Shown: positions 24,959-35,345 of the stretch, piece after piece
Layout of the letters: each line of letters begins with the position of its first letter
Position numbering within the stretch: the first letter of the stretch is position 1
Assembly (NCBI GenBank): GCA_009869945.1
Contig: WIXG01000262.1
Coordinates: forward strand, 49,683 to 113,682
Reading direction: 5' to 3'
Length of the DNA stretch: 64,000 nt
DNA from: Mesaphorura yosii
Lineage: Eukaryota > Arthropoda > Collembola > Poduromorpha > Tullbergiidae
Program-made: the position numbers and the translations under genes
The notes under the pieces: generated by a model
Databases searched by the model: none
What the model was told of the DNA's origin: nothing
Seen by the model: only the letters and a program-made list of their open reading frames with translations

Positions 24959-26462
24959 ATGAACGTGATGAAGATCCTGATCGTCGGCGCCGGACCAACC
25001 AGCGCCCTGCTGGCCGCAACCCTGCGCAAATGCATGCCACCGGCGAGGGAACCGCTGGACATTCACATTTGGGAGAGTAATTCAAAAATTGGCGGACGGT
25101 TCAAATCATTTACGGATCCAAAAACTGGGAAGGCTCTAGCTGACCTTGGCGCGCAATACCTCACACAAAGTCTGGACTGTGCATGGTCGAAGCATCATTT
25201 TGATGGTACAGAAAGCACAGCACACGATGATGATGCTAAACTACCAATTTTTCGTTTTAAATTCTTGCACTGTGACTGTGACTTCTGATTTCGTTCATCC
25301 CAGAACTCGTTGCCGCCGGACTCTTGAAAGAGTTGGACACGTCTTCATTTCCAGGCTTCCGTCAAGACACAACCAAAAAGAATTTCGTGTGTACGAAAGG
25401 AACCGGCTCGATTGTTGGACATTACTTCGTCAAAGTAAGTGCTAAGGTGTTTGCGTTGCATTCAATCTGTCTCAATGGTCCTACACACGCTCATGAGTCA
25501 TGACTCATGTGGCCAACCGTTACTTTTCAGGCTAATGTTATGGACAAAATCAAACTCAACCAATCCCTGACCCAACTCAGATTTTCAAACAAGACAGCAC
25601 TAGGCATCGTCGCCTACGCTGAGTCGGACGTGGGTGCCGACGCGGACGAAGTCTTTGACGTAGTCATCTCCACAATTCCAATTCCTGATTTGCTCCTGTT
25701 GAAGGACGTTGAGCAGTACACAAAAGGTGACGGTCATTTTATTTCCGTCAATGCCATGCCCCATTTTATTAGTTGAGACTGAAATTCGAAATTTAAATAC
25801 GCATAATTCTTTTCCAGACCCGCAACTGGCCAAAATCAAGTACACGTCGAGATTTGCACTCGGAATCTTTTTTCATGAGAAGATGCAGCTGCGCCCGCAG
25901 CAGAGCGAGCATCGAGCATTGAATTTCGTGCAGAATCCACACAGTGTAATTCGATATTGGTCAATAGAACATCTGAAACGCTGTGCTGGGGATTACGAGT
26001 TGGCGAATTCGAATTCTGAGTTGCCTGCGTTGGTGGTTCATTCCTCAGTCGACTACGGTGCTCAGCATACCGAGGCTGACAAGGTCGCTGTGGCTAGTGA
26101 TTTGCTGCACCAGCTCCAAACCGAGACGGAGCTGGCGAAGGACTGTGAGAGCCAAAGCGACAAGCACGCTGTGATCTGCCACAGGTGGAACTGTTCCCAG
26201 GTGAGATGAGCCATGAAGCGATAAGCCCGTATTTACATTCGACTTTCAACAGTTCTCAGCTATCAATTATCACGATCTCTCGTTCAAGGTGTCCATGCCG
26301 TACCCAAACTCGCCTGGGTACGTCGTCCTCAAGTCAAGCCCTTTAATTCTGGCATGCGGAGACGCTTTCACACAGTCAGGCTTTGAGGGCTGCATCAAAT
26401 CAGCAGAAGAAACTGCAAAATACCTCCACCAGGAACATTTTGCACAACAATGCCAAATGTAA
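24959..26462 (+). CDS. RNLS: Renalase-like FAD-dependent amine oxidase
   Basis: This is a renalase-family flavoprotein. In mammals the enzyme oxidises isomeric (alpha-) forms of NAD(P)H back to beta-NAD(P)+. Five exons (24959-25205, 25304-25434, 25531-25726, 25818-26200, 26253-26462) give 388 aa. The N-terminal Rossmann segment reads ILIVGAGPTSALLAATL. The third glycine of the usual GxGxxG is Ser here, where human renalase has Gly. Then come the GGRF motif, the ADLGAQYLT block, ISTIPIPDLL (human TMPVPEILQL), YTSRFALGIFF (human YSSRYALGLFY), and the C-terminal FAD-binding ACGDAFTQSGFEGCIKSA. The start follows an in-frame TAA. It is slightly longer than human (342 aa) because of an insertion before the C-terminal block. 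Confidence 0.9.
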
Positions 26463-27495
26463 ACTTGTATACAAACAGTGAGAATATTCATTCCATGTGC
26501 ACTACAATACAATAAATTATATAATTACACGGACAATTGCGTAATTAATACGTTGCGTTTTACCTTTTACGCACTCAGTTCACACGCAACACGATTACGA
26601 GAATTGCAGCTGCACGCTGGACATTGAACAATGAATCACTCATTGAACCGCATCCACCGCGTTGGGGAATTCTCGTAATTGCACTTTGCCCAAGGGAGGC
26701 GCGCATTCTTTTGGGATATTTTAATAGTGCGCGAGAAGATAATGTCAGTTAGCAGTGTGCAAGTGTATATTAATAGCCACTGATTTTACGCAAAGCAATT
26801 AAGCTTTAAGCTGCTCGTGCCTGCTTCAAGCCTCATGAATATTGGATTGACGTTTTCTATTCACGTCTTCACGTGGACGCGCGACGGCGACCACACGACG
26901 CGTCGACGCGTTATGAAACTCGTTTTGACATTGGCATTGGCTTCTTGTGCTGCTGTTTTTATTTCCATTGTCCGAGCAGCCGTTTAAGTTTAATGTCGTC
27001 ATTGGCTGCGTCTTCCTTCCCTGCCTTCGCCTTCCATGCATGCCTACACACATGCTAATTACGTCGCGCATGAATAATTTCAGGGAAATTCTCATGATAA
27101 ACTTGAACAGCCACATCAATCAAGTCTCAGCTTCTCGTGCATTGGGGATTACACGATTACACCCAACAATTTAATCCTCCTCAGCAAGTCTGACCAGTCC
27201 AGTCGCCGTCTCTTCGCAGCAATGAATGAGCACTAAACGTGAAGCACGCAGAAGCAGCGAGTTTTCAGTTCTCCGAATTGCGATTCTTCGAAGGCAGGCT
27301 TTCCTCAGGGAACAGCAACATTTAAGGACTCAAGAATTTCAGGTTGTTGAGTTTTGAACTTGAAATCTCATTTCTCATTCAAGTGCAGTGCAAATCAGTC
27401 ATGTTAGTTGACAAGTGTGTGGCATTTTCTGTTAAGTTCATCTGCCAAATGGTTTCTACTTCCGATTAATCGTAAATTCTTCAAAACCAGTCAAA
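26463..27495. other. Intergenic region between renalase and the serpin
   Basis: The left end holds the renalase 3' UTR and its AATAAA at 26511-26516. The right end must hold the serpin promoter. I see no gene in between. Confidence 0.5.
26511..26516 (+). terminator. Poly(A) signal AATAAA of renalase
   Basis: AATAAA lies 49 nt after the renalase stop, a typical short 3' UTR. Confidence 0.6.
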
Positions 27496-29666
27496 ATGCC
27501 TTGCATTCAAATTCTTCTCGTTGGGGCGGTCATCTTGGGTAAGTTGACACAGATAAATAAACACTTGCGGTCATTTCGTAAGCGCAATTAATTAATTCTT
27601 CAAACAGGCACACATTTTTCAGCTGCAGGAAACATTGAGGACGTAAGTTTCAGTTTCTGTGCCGCGTTCATCTCAATCTGTCTCGTCATTGAAACGAAAC
27701 CTCAAAACTTTTTTTCGCAGATTTTGTTGAACCCGAAAGGCAACAGCATCATCTCGCCCTTATCAATCCACTCGACGTTGATCCCGCTTCTGCTTGGATC
27801 GGACGGCGTGACAAAAAAAGAGTTGACCGAGTTTTTGAGCAGTGAGTTTGATTCGTTTGACAGTGGCACGGGTGCAGTTTCGCCTTTGAGTCAACCTCTT
27901 CAGTTGGTGGTAAGCTCCACAGTTTCTCATCTCAGCTCTGATTCAGGCATTCAGAATGATCAAGAATCAACTTTTGCAGGGTCAGCAAATAAATTCCGTG
28001 ACTGCCCTGTTCACGTCGCTTCCGCTGTCCCGCTACTTTGTGAAAACCACGACGAGTGGGAGCTCCAAGTCAAAAGTACATTTGTACGAAAATTTCAATT
28101 TTACGAAGAATTCTGGTGATATCAACGCCCTCGTGAGTTCTGCTACAAACGGCCTCATTAACAACATTGTGCAAGAAGGAAGTCTCAACGATGACACACG
28201 ACTAATTGTGGTCAATGCTGTCCACTTTAAGGTAGTGACTCGCACTTTTTCTTTCTGCGTAAAATCCACAAGCCACGGCCATTATTTGTAATGCGTCAGT
28301 AACATTTCCAGGCAAAATGGCGTGTGCCGTTCGAGGCGATTTCTGCTCCGCAGCCATTTTACACGAGTCAGGAACTTGTTACACAGATTCCGATGATGAC
28401 TCAGAGATCAACAAATTACTACGGAGCCGTACCTGAATTACAGTCAACAATCGTGGAAATTCCGTATGAGGTGAGTTAGTGAGTTTTGTGATTCAGGTAG
28501 TTCTGAACTAGATTCCGTGACTCAGATGTACATTGAGCATGTTGTGTTTGAACCGCAGGACGGGGAATTTGTGATGCGAGTCATTCTACCCGACGACATC
28601 AACGGTTTGCCACGTGTACTCGGACTACTCAAGGAATTCGACCTCACCAAGTCACGACTCAAACTGACAGAAGTCAACATCATTATGCCAAAATTCCGCA
28701 TTTCCAACGAATTGGATCTGGCCAAAACCCTGAAGAATGTAAGACCTTTTGTTTGCATTCATATTCGAATAACGCTTTAATTAAAATCAAGTGATCATTA
28801 TCATTGTCTGCTCTTCCTTACAGAATGGGCTATCGTCACTATTCTCGCCTTCTGCCGCAAACTTGACCAAGCTGACGGTGCAGAGGAGGTTTTCCAATGA
28901 GGGCAATTTATTTGTGGATAAACTAATTTCAAAAGCGATCGTGGACGTTTCTCCTGTCGGGACGGAGGCGGGCAGTGCCACAGCTGCATTCATCGTCCCA
29001 CTCTCGGGCCTCCAAACATTTGACGACTTTGTGGCAGATCATCCTTTTGCATTTCAGATTATGGCAACGAAAGACAAGTCGATAGTTTTCTCCGGTACCT
29101 TCGTCCAGCCACCGCCTCTTTTCACTCCGCCCCAGACCGAAACCGCTGCCACTGACAGCAACTCGCAGCAATCGCTTCTACCGTCGTTGGCTCCATCCAA
29201 ACAGGCAAACTAAAAGCACATTCATTTAACGCGCCCGGTCTAATAATTCCATTACTATTGTTCACTGTAGAATTCAAAAAACACAACCAGAACTACAACT
29301 CCAATTCCGCCATTGACGCAGCAGCTCACTTTTTACCAACTAAACAAGCCTTCTTCGAATTCGACGGAGAGCGAAACAAGTGAGACTGAGAATCAAACAG
29401 GAAGCCCGCCGCCTTGGTGGGTCCACACGGGTAAGCCCGTCTACCTTCTGCCACAGCCGCTGATGGATCCTGAGAAGCGTCCCACTCAGAATCAGCCCTT
29501 ATCGGAGTTGCCCTCTGCACCAACGTCCGAAACTCACCCACGATTTCAGCAACCGGAGCCAACTCATCCGACGGGCATCCGGTTCCCGTTTCCTCTGACT
29601 GACCCAACCACTCTCTTCGTAATCCAAACTCATCATCGAAACACGACTTCGAGTAACTCGATTTAA
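27496..29666 (+). CDS. Secreted serpin with PST-rich C-terminal extension
   Basis: This is a serine-protease-inhibitor fold protein, probably secreted. Exons are 27496-27538, 27608-27642, 27721-27909, 27980-28231, 28312-28470, 28526-28738 and 28824-29204. I then predict a GC-AG intron (29205-29270) into a last exon at 29271-29666, for 555 aa. Without that intron the frame stops at 29213 (426 aa). A signal peptide occupies ~1-22. Serpin blocks: NSIISPLSIHSTL, VNAVHFKAKW, VPFEAI, the hinge GTEAGSATA (343-351) and the breach motif FVADHPFAF. Spacing from the hinge and from DHPF places P1-P1' at L357-S358, which suggests an inhibitor of chymotrypsin- or elastase-like enzymes. Helix A appears missing between the signal peptide and s6B, and P17 is Pro instead of the common Glu. 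The tail is rich in Pro, Ser, Thr and Gln. Only the family is certain; the target is inferred. Confidence 0.85.
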
Positions 29667-29764
29667 GTATGATTTGTCCCATTCGTTTAATGCTAGAAGA
29701 TGATACTGACACCGTAAAGGCACATGAAACTGACGATCATGACAAAATATTCTTGTACAAACAT

Positions 29765-29770
29765 TTTATT
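29765..29770 (-). terminator. Poly(A) signal AATAAA (minus) of CCDC97
   Basis: The plus-strand TTTATT reads AATAAA on the minus strand, about 100 nt beyond the CCDC97 stop and upstream (in plus coordinates) of the serpin's own hexamers. Confidence 0.5.
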
Positions 29771-29791
29771 TAATTTGAACTGATGCCGAAA

Positions 29792-29802
29792 AATAAAATA
29801 AA
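29792..29802 (+). terminator. Tandem overlapping AATAAA hexamers of the serpin
   Basis: Two AATAAA hexamers overlap by one base (29792-29797 and 29797-29802), about 125 nt after the serpin stop at 29666. Confidence 0.55.
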
Positions 29803-29869
29803 ACTTAATTTCGAAAAAATGACCCAACTTGGTACTTCCCAATGTATTAAGCATATAATTTGGGAAGTT

Positions 29870-31237
29870 TCACGCTTGTTTCTCAAGTTCTGACTCTATA
29901 GTTTTCATGTACGCGTCTAAGGCATCTTCTTCGTCACTGTCGCATGCGGCTTGATTTGAAATTGCGCTTGCTTCATGTGACTCGGCTTTCAGAGTATCCA
30001 TTTCCTCAGATGGCATACTTGTTCGAGGAAGGAGTTCATTTCTTACAGCACAAATTGCATCATTTTCTCCAGCAGCTGCGTCTTCCGAGTCGAAATACTT
30101 TTCTTCTTCGTCCTGATCAAATGTTTCCCCACAATCGTACTCGGGGTTGTCGTCTATGGCTGCGTAATCAATGTCTTCATCCTTGCCTTCCAGGAAATTT
30201 CGGTACATTGTAGTGAAAAATTCTTCTTTCAACAATTCCTTTTCGTCGTCGTCGATTTCTTCAACGTCTCCTTCCTCACGTTGATGATTTTCTCTATTTT
30301 GACTTTTGTACACATCTTCATCCATGTCCTCATCGTCCCCGTCCGCATATTCGTCTTCAGCAAGGCTTTCTTCGTTAATTTGGCTTTCCTGGTCAATTCT
30401 GCGACTGCTGCATTCACCGTCAACGCGACTCATGTGCGCAATCAACATGTCTGCAAGGATCGTAATTTGTAAGTATTAATAATTTTATGTTCCTGTGTTG
30501 ACATTACACGCTAGGTTACAGGTTACCTGACAAGGGTGTTGGTCTCGCATTGGAGTCATACGACGGGTCGCTTATGCGTCCAGTCGCAGATGAGGTTGAT
30601 GCGGACTGAAAAAGAAACGCTTCCCGTTCCTCCTCGGTGTGATATTTTCCAATCAGTTGTTCATACAAAATTGGATTCCGTCGCTGCATTTCTTCTTCCG
30701 TGAAGTAGTCGGTGGTATCAACCAATTTCTGTAGAGCTTCGTATCGGCGATTCTTTGATACTCGCCGTCTCCCGGCTACAATGTTAGAAGGCAGGCTTGT
30801 AAAACGAAATGGTACTGAGCACTAATAGATTATGTTCTAATGCTTACCGGGTGTTAGGCTGCGCTCCAGCTGTGCCAAGTAGTAGTCTATTTCGTAACTA
30901 TCCTTCCTCACGGAACTGAAGCACTCCAGATGGGACGGGAGCAGAAATCTCCCGAAGGTTGTGAGAAATATCATTGGATTGCTCTCGTATTTTGTCCGCA
31001 GGATATCTTTCTTCTCCGCCGCAGTCAGGTCAGGTTCGCCGCGCTGCTCATTTTTGCCAAGTCGCAATTCGGGTCGGCTGGAGAGATGCTCCAGCAAGTT
31101 GTCGACGTTGGCTTGTCTCAACGATTCTCGAAATTGAATTGGGACTTTAAGAGAACAGTAATGGGTCTTGAGAGTTGATAGTCTCATGTTTGTTTGATTT
31201 GCAGTTGTAGCTACTTACCAGTATCAATGCTTGCCAT
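29870..31237 (-). CDS. CCDC97: CCDC97 family protein (spliceosome-associated)
   Basis: This is a nuclear protein of the CCDC97/DUF2052 family, reported in association with the SF3B part of U2 snRNP. Four exons in transcript order (31219-31237, 30848-31144, 30527-30775, 29870-30450) give 381 aa. The first coding exon holds only six codons plus one base (MASIDT). Conserved blocks are RTKYESNPMIFLTTFGRFL, SYEIDYYLAQLE, the basic RVSKNRRYEALQKLV segment and YFTEEEMQRRNPILYEQLIG. A long, very acidic Glu/Asp region and the conserved EEFFTTMYRNFLEGKDEDIDY block follow. The acidic C-terminus is typical of the family. Its 5' end faces SYF1 across 525 bp. Family assignment is strong; the molecular role rests on published work on vertebrate CCDC97. 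Confidence 0.88.
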
Positions 31238-31762
31238 TTTGACACGACAAGGAGGCATAATTATCGGTAGGAGTCCTTAGGAAACGCAGTACCACTCGTG
31301 GGCGTTTCGGGGTCACTTCAGTTGAGATCCACAACAAAATGGGTCTGGTTTTATTGCGTTCGGCTTCACGCCAATTGAGAAAATCCTAATTCGGAATGAA
31401 ACATGTAAATAAACTCAGATTCAACTCGGTCCAGAGCAGGGCCTGCAAATAATTAACGAATTTCGAGTTGCGTTGGCTTATTCTCTGACAGACTGACACG
31501 AACTAACTATAATTTCATTAACTTGAATTAACTTCAGCGAACTCAGTTCATCTATTCAAGTTATAAACTCCAATCGTCTTCAGTTCAAGTTTATTATTCT
31601 GTCTCCTTGAATCAAGGAAGGCGAAAGAAGCGGACTTCTTGCACTCTGAGCATTTACGTTTCGCGTGGAATCGACAACGGAGCAATTGTCGAAGTTATAA
31701 TCAGTACACACTGGGCACTTAAGCGGTTGGATTAATTCCTTGTTCACTGTACACTCAGGGCG
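31238..31762. promoter_or_regulatory. Shared divergent promoter region of CCDC97 and SYF1
   Basis: These 525 bp separate the two start codons of divergently transcribed genes and must contain both core promoters and both 5' UTRs. No TATA box is obvious. Because both genes act in splicing, a bidirectional promoter is a reasonable inference, but it is not shown by sequence alone. Confidence 0.5.
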
Positions 31763-34700
31763 ATGGCAGCCGAAGTAATGGAAACTGACTCCGCAGTGGC
31801 TGTGAACGCTCAGCAGGCGGATTCGTTGTCGCTGAAGACTTCTTCGTCAAATGCCGACGCTGACAGCTTCGTACAGTTGGTAAGTGCATTAATTCGGGTT
31901 TATATCATATCAGCGCTTGTCACTTCACTAACTGGTGTTTGACGTGGTAATTTTTTATCCAGCTAAGTCAAGAAGACATGGCACACGAGGAAGAAATTCT
32001 GAGAAATCCATTCTCTGTCAAGCATTGGATTCGTTACGTCGAGCATTTAAGAAGTGATAGGAAGAAAGCAAAGAAACAATCTCAAAGGTTAAACCTGGTT
32101 TATGAACGAGCTCTGAAACAGTTACCCGGATCCTATAAGATTTGGCACGCGTACCTAGTGCTTAGGAAGTCACAGATTGTCCAGAAAGGACCTAGAGACC
32201 CGGCAATTCAGGTAAGAGTCTATTTTTCAACCTTTAATTTAGTTCTGCTCCTGGCCTGACGATTGATTGTTGGTGGCATTGAATTTTCTCGTTAGGAACT
32301 TTTCGCCACATTCGAGCGATCGTTAGTGTTCATGAACAAGATGCCAAGAATTTGGATCGAGTATTGTGACTTCGCTGTCAAGACTGGCCGGGTAACTCAA
32401 ACAAGGAGAATCTTTGACAGAGCGCTGCGTTCTTTACCTGTGACACAACACAAGAGGATTTGGCCACTTTACTTGAACTTTGTCACTAAAATGCATCGAA
32501 TTCCCGAGACGGCGATCCGAGTGTACAAGAGATACCTCAAGGTAATGACTTGAATTAACCGGAATCTTGGAGGTGCCCAGCTTTAAACTAACTCTTCGGT
32601 TCTTGGTTGCCTCTCCTTGCATTGCAGCTATGTCCTGAGAACGCGGAGGATTTTATTGAGTACTTATTAGAAGTACAACAACTCGACGAAGCAGCGCTTC
32701 GACTGGCGCAATTAGTCAACAATGAGAACTTCGCCTCAAGAAAGGTATGCTATCGTCTTTTATACATGCTTACGTGAGTGGCTCAGTTGTTGATTGATGG
32801 CTGATGGGATGAATTTATTTGCAGGGAAAATCTAACTACATGCTATGGACTGAGCTTTGTGCACTGATTTCGAAGAACCCTCACGAAATTAAGTCCCTTG
32901 ATGTGGACGCCATTATGCGAGGAGCATTGACGAGATACACAGATCAAACCGGAGCGTTGTGGACCAGTTTAGCAGATTATTACGTGCGATCGGGACTCTT
33001 TGAGCGGGTAAGTAAGCTAAAAGTAAAATCTGATGTTTGTGTTTTGGTATGGAGCTCCATTGTATGACCAAGATGTTGATTCCCTGATTAGGCTCGCGAC
33101 ATTTATGAAGAAGGAATTCGAAGTGTTACAACAGTTCGTGACTTCTCTCAAATATTTGATGCGTATGCCCAGTTCGAAGAAGTGGCGCTATCGAAGCTGA
33201 TGGAGGCTGACGATATCGACGACTTGGTCATCGAAATGAGGCTGGCGCGACTGGAGTCCATGATGGAAAGACGTCCCATCCTGTTAAATTCCGTGCTTTT
33301 ACGCCAAAATCCACACAACGTGAACGAATGGCTGAAGAGGGTTGAGCTGCTGAAAGAGAAACCTAAGGAAGTCATTCTGGCGTTCACTGAAGGAGTGCAG
33401 ACGGTAAAACCGAAGGAAGCTGTCGGAAAACTCAATGCTTTGTGGGTGGCATTCGCAAAATTTTACGAAGAAGCTGGGCAGCTGGACGATGCTAGAATCA
33501 TATTTGAGAAAGGAACTCAAGTTCCATATCTGAAGGTGGACGATCTTGGCCACGTCTGGTGCGAGTGGGCAGAAATGGAGTTGAGGCACAAGTAAGTCAA
33601 ATACAAGAGCTTTGCTTGTTCGAGCTGAGTTATACTATTAAAATATTTCCCTATCCTAGAAATCACAAGGAAGCCTTGAAGTTGATGTACACAGCGACGA
33701 CTCCGCCGGCAGGACCAAAGGCCACTTACTCCGATGAGTCTGCAACTGTTCAAGCCCGCCTCTACAAAAATTTGAAGCTGTGGTCGTTCTATGCTGATTT
33801 GGAGGAATCTTTTGGAACGTTTAAAACCTGCAAGGCCGTGTACGACCGCATCATAGATTTGAAAATTGCAACGCCGCAAATCATCATGAACTACGGCTTG
33901 TTCTTGGAAGAGAATCAGTACTTCGAAGAAGCATTCAAAGCTTACGAAAAGGGGATTTCTTTATTTCGCTGGCCACACGTGTACGATCTTTGGAACACGT
34001 ATTTGTCTAAGTTCTTGGAGCGATATGGCGGGGAAAAGATTGAGAGAGCGAGAGACTTGTTCGAGCAATGCCTGGACACCGTGCCACCACAGTACGCCAA
34101 GAACTTTTACTTGCTCTATGCAAAGCTGGAAGAAAAGCACGGTGGCGCTCGACGAGCCATGAATATTTATGAAAAGGCGACAAAGGCTGTGGACAAGAAG
34201 GATCAGTATCAGGTAAGTGCTAATTAACAAACAGCAAGCAGGAAATTACAATTTATTTCAGATTTAAGCAGGAGGCTGACCACATACTACTTTTATTGCA
34301 GATGTTCAACATTTACATTCAAAAAGCCGCATCTTTATACGGCGTTACCAAAACCAGACCAATTTTCGAATCGGCGATGGAAACCCTGAATGATTCGGAC
34401 GCTCGACAAATGGGCATCCGGTTCGCTGAGCTGGAAACAAAATTGGGAGAAATTGACCGCGCCAGAGCCATTTTCTCTCACACATCCCAAATATGTGATC
34501 CGAGGGTGAGCTGCATTTACGCATTGTCATCTCGTGAAGGTGAACAGTCTTCTTCATGAACGTTTATACATTTATACTCTATGCATTAGGTGTCTGGCGA
34601 TTTCTGGGGAGCCTGGAAGGATTTCGAAGTTCGACACGGGAATGAAGACACGATTCGTGAAATGCTGCGAATAAAGCGTTCCATTCAGGCGATGTACAAC

Positions 34701-35259
34701 ACGCAGTTCACTGCGCATTTGATTCAGCAGCAGCAACAGCAAGAAACAACGTCCACGGCGAATGACGGCGGCCAGCAGCAGCAGAATCCGATGGCTGCAT
34801 TGAACACGCTTGTGCAGGAGCAACTTCAGGCTCCTGCAAAACGCCCTGGCGAGGTGTCGTTCGTGAGAGGTGACACTTTGAACCAGCCAGCGGCGACTCA
34901 AGAGACACGGCATAATCCCGACGAAATTGAGCTGGACGAGGATGACGATGATGAAGACGGCGAAGGGGCCGCTAAAGGTAAAAGACAGAAACCTAAAAAC
35001 AAAGCATAAAACTCAAGCTGAGTCTGTCATCTTCTGCGCTTGCCATTCTTTCACACGGAATGCGGATGGCCGAATGACTCATGCACCAAGCTTGTAAGCA
35101 GGCGGTACAGTGACGCGTTAAGATTAATGCATTTTCTGTGTCCATGCAGGAGGCGAAGAAATGGAAGTGGAAACTCATATCCCATCAGAAGTGTTTGGCT
35201 CACTGAAGAAAGCCACGAGTGCGGGCAGCAATGCCGACGCGGGTGAAGACGAAAACTAA
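31763..35259 (+). CDS. XAB2: Pre-mRNA-splicing factor SYF1 / XAB2 (HAT-repeat protein)
   Basis: This is a scaffold protein of the NineTeen/IBC complex in the active spliceosome; vertebrate XAB2 also works in transcription-coupled repair. Ten exons (31763-31879, 31963-32211, 32296-32541, 32628-32744, 32825-33007, 33092-33591, 33660-34212, 34302-34505, 34590-34977, 35150-35259) give 888 aa (human 855). Half-a-TPR (HAT) repeats run from about residue 40 to 740, seen as repeated [10 protein letters not shown] and KAVYDRII type pairs. The C-terminus has a Gln-rich insert (QQQQQ and QQQQ), then [10 protein letters not shown], an Asp/Glu run and the terminal EVFGSLKK motif shared with XAB2. The last intron (34978-35149) is required to reach that motif. 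If it is retained, the frame ends at 35009 in a Lys-rich tail. Orthology is unambiguous. Confidence 0.96.
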
Positions 35260-35339
35260 ATTGAGACATCTAAACAAACACGATTCCCGAGTTGACCCAA
35301 GAATTGTTTGTTGGAGAGAATTTGTACATTTCGGATATG

Positions 35340-35345
35340 ATTAAA
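35340..35345 (+). terminator. Poly(A) signal ATTAAA of SYF1
   Basis: ATTAAA lies 80 nt after the SYF1 stop. No AATAAA lies closer. Confidence 0.4.
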
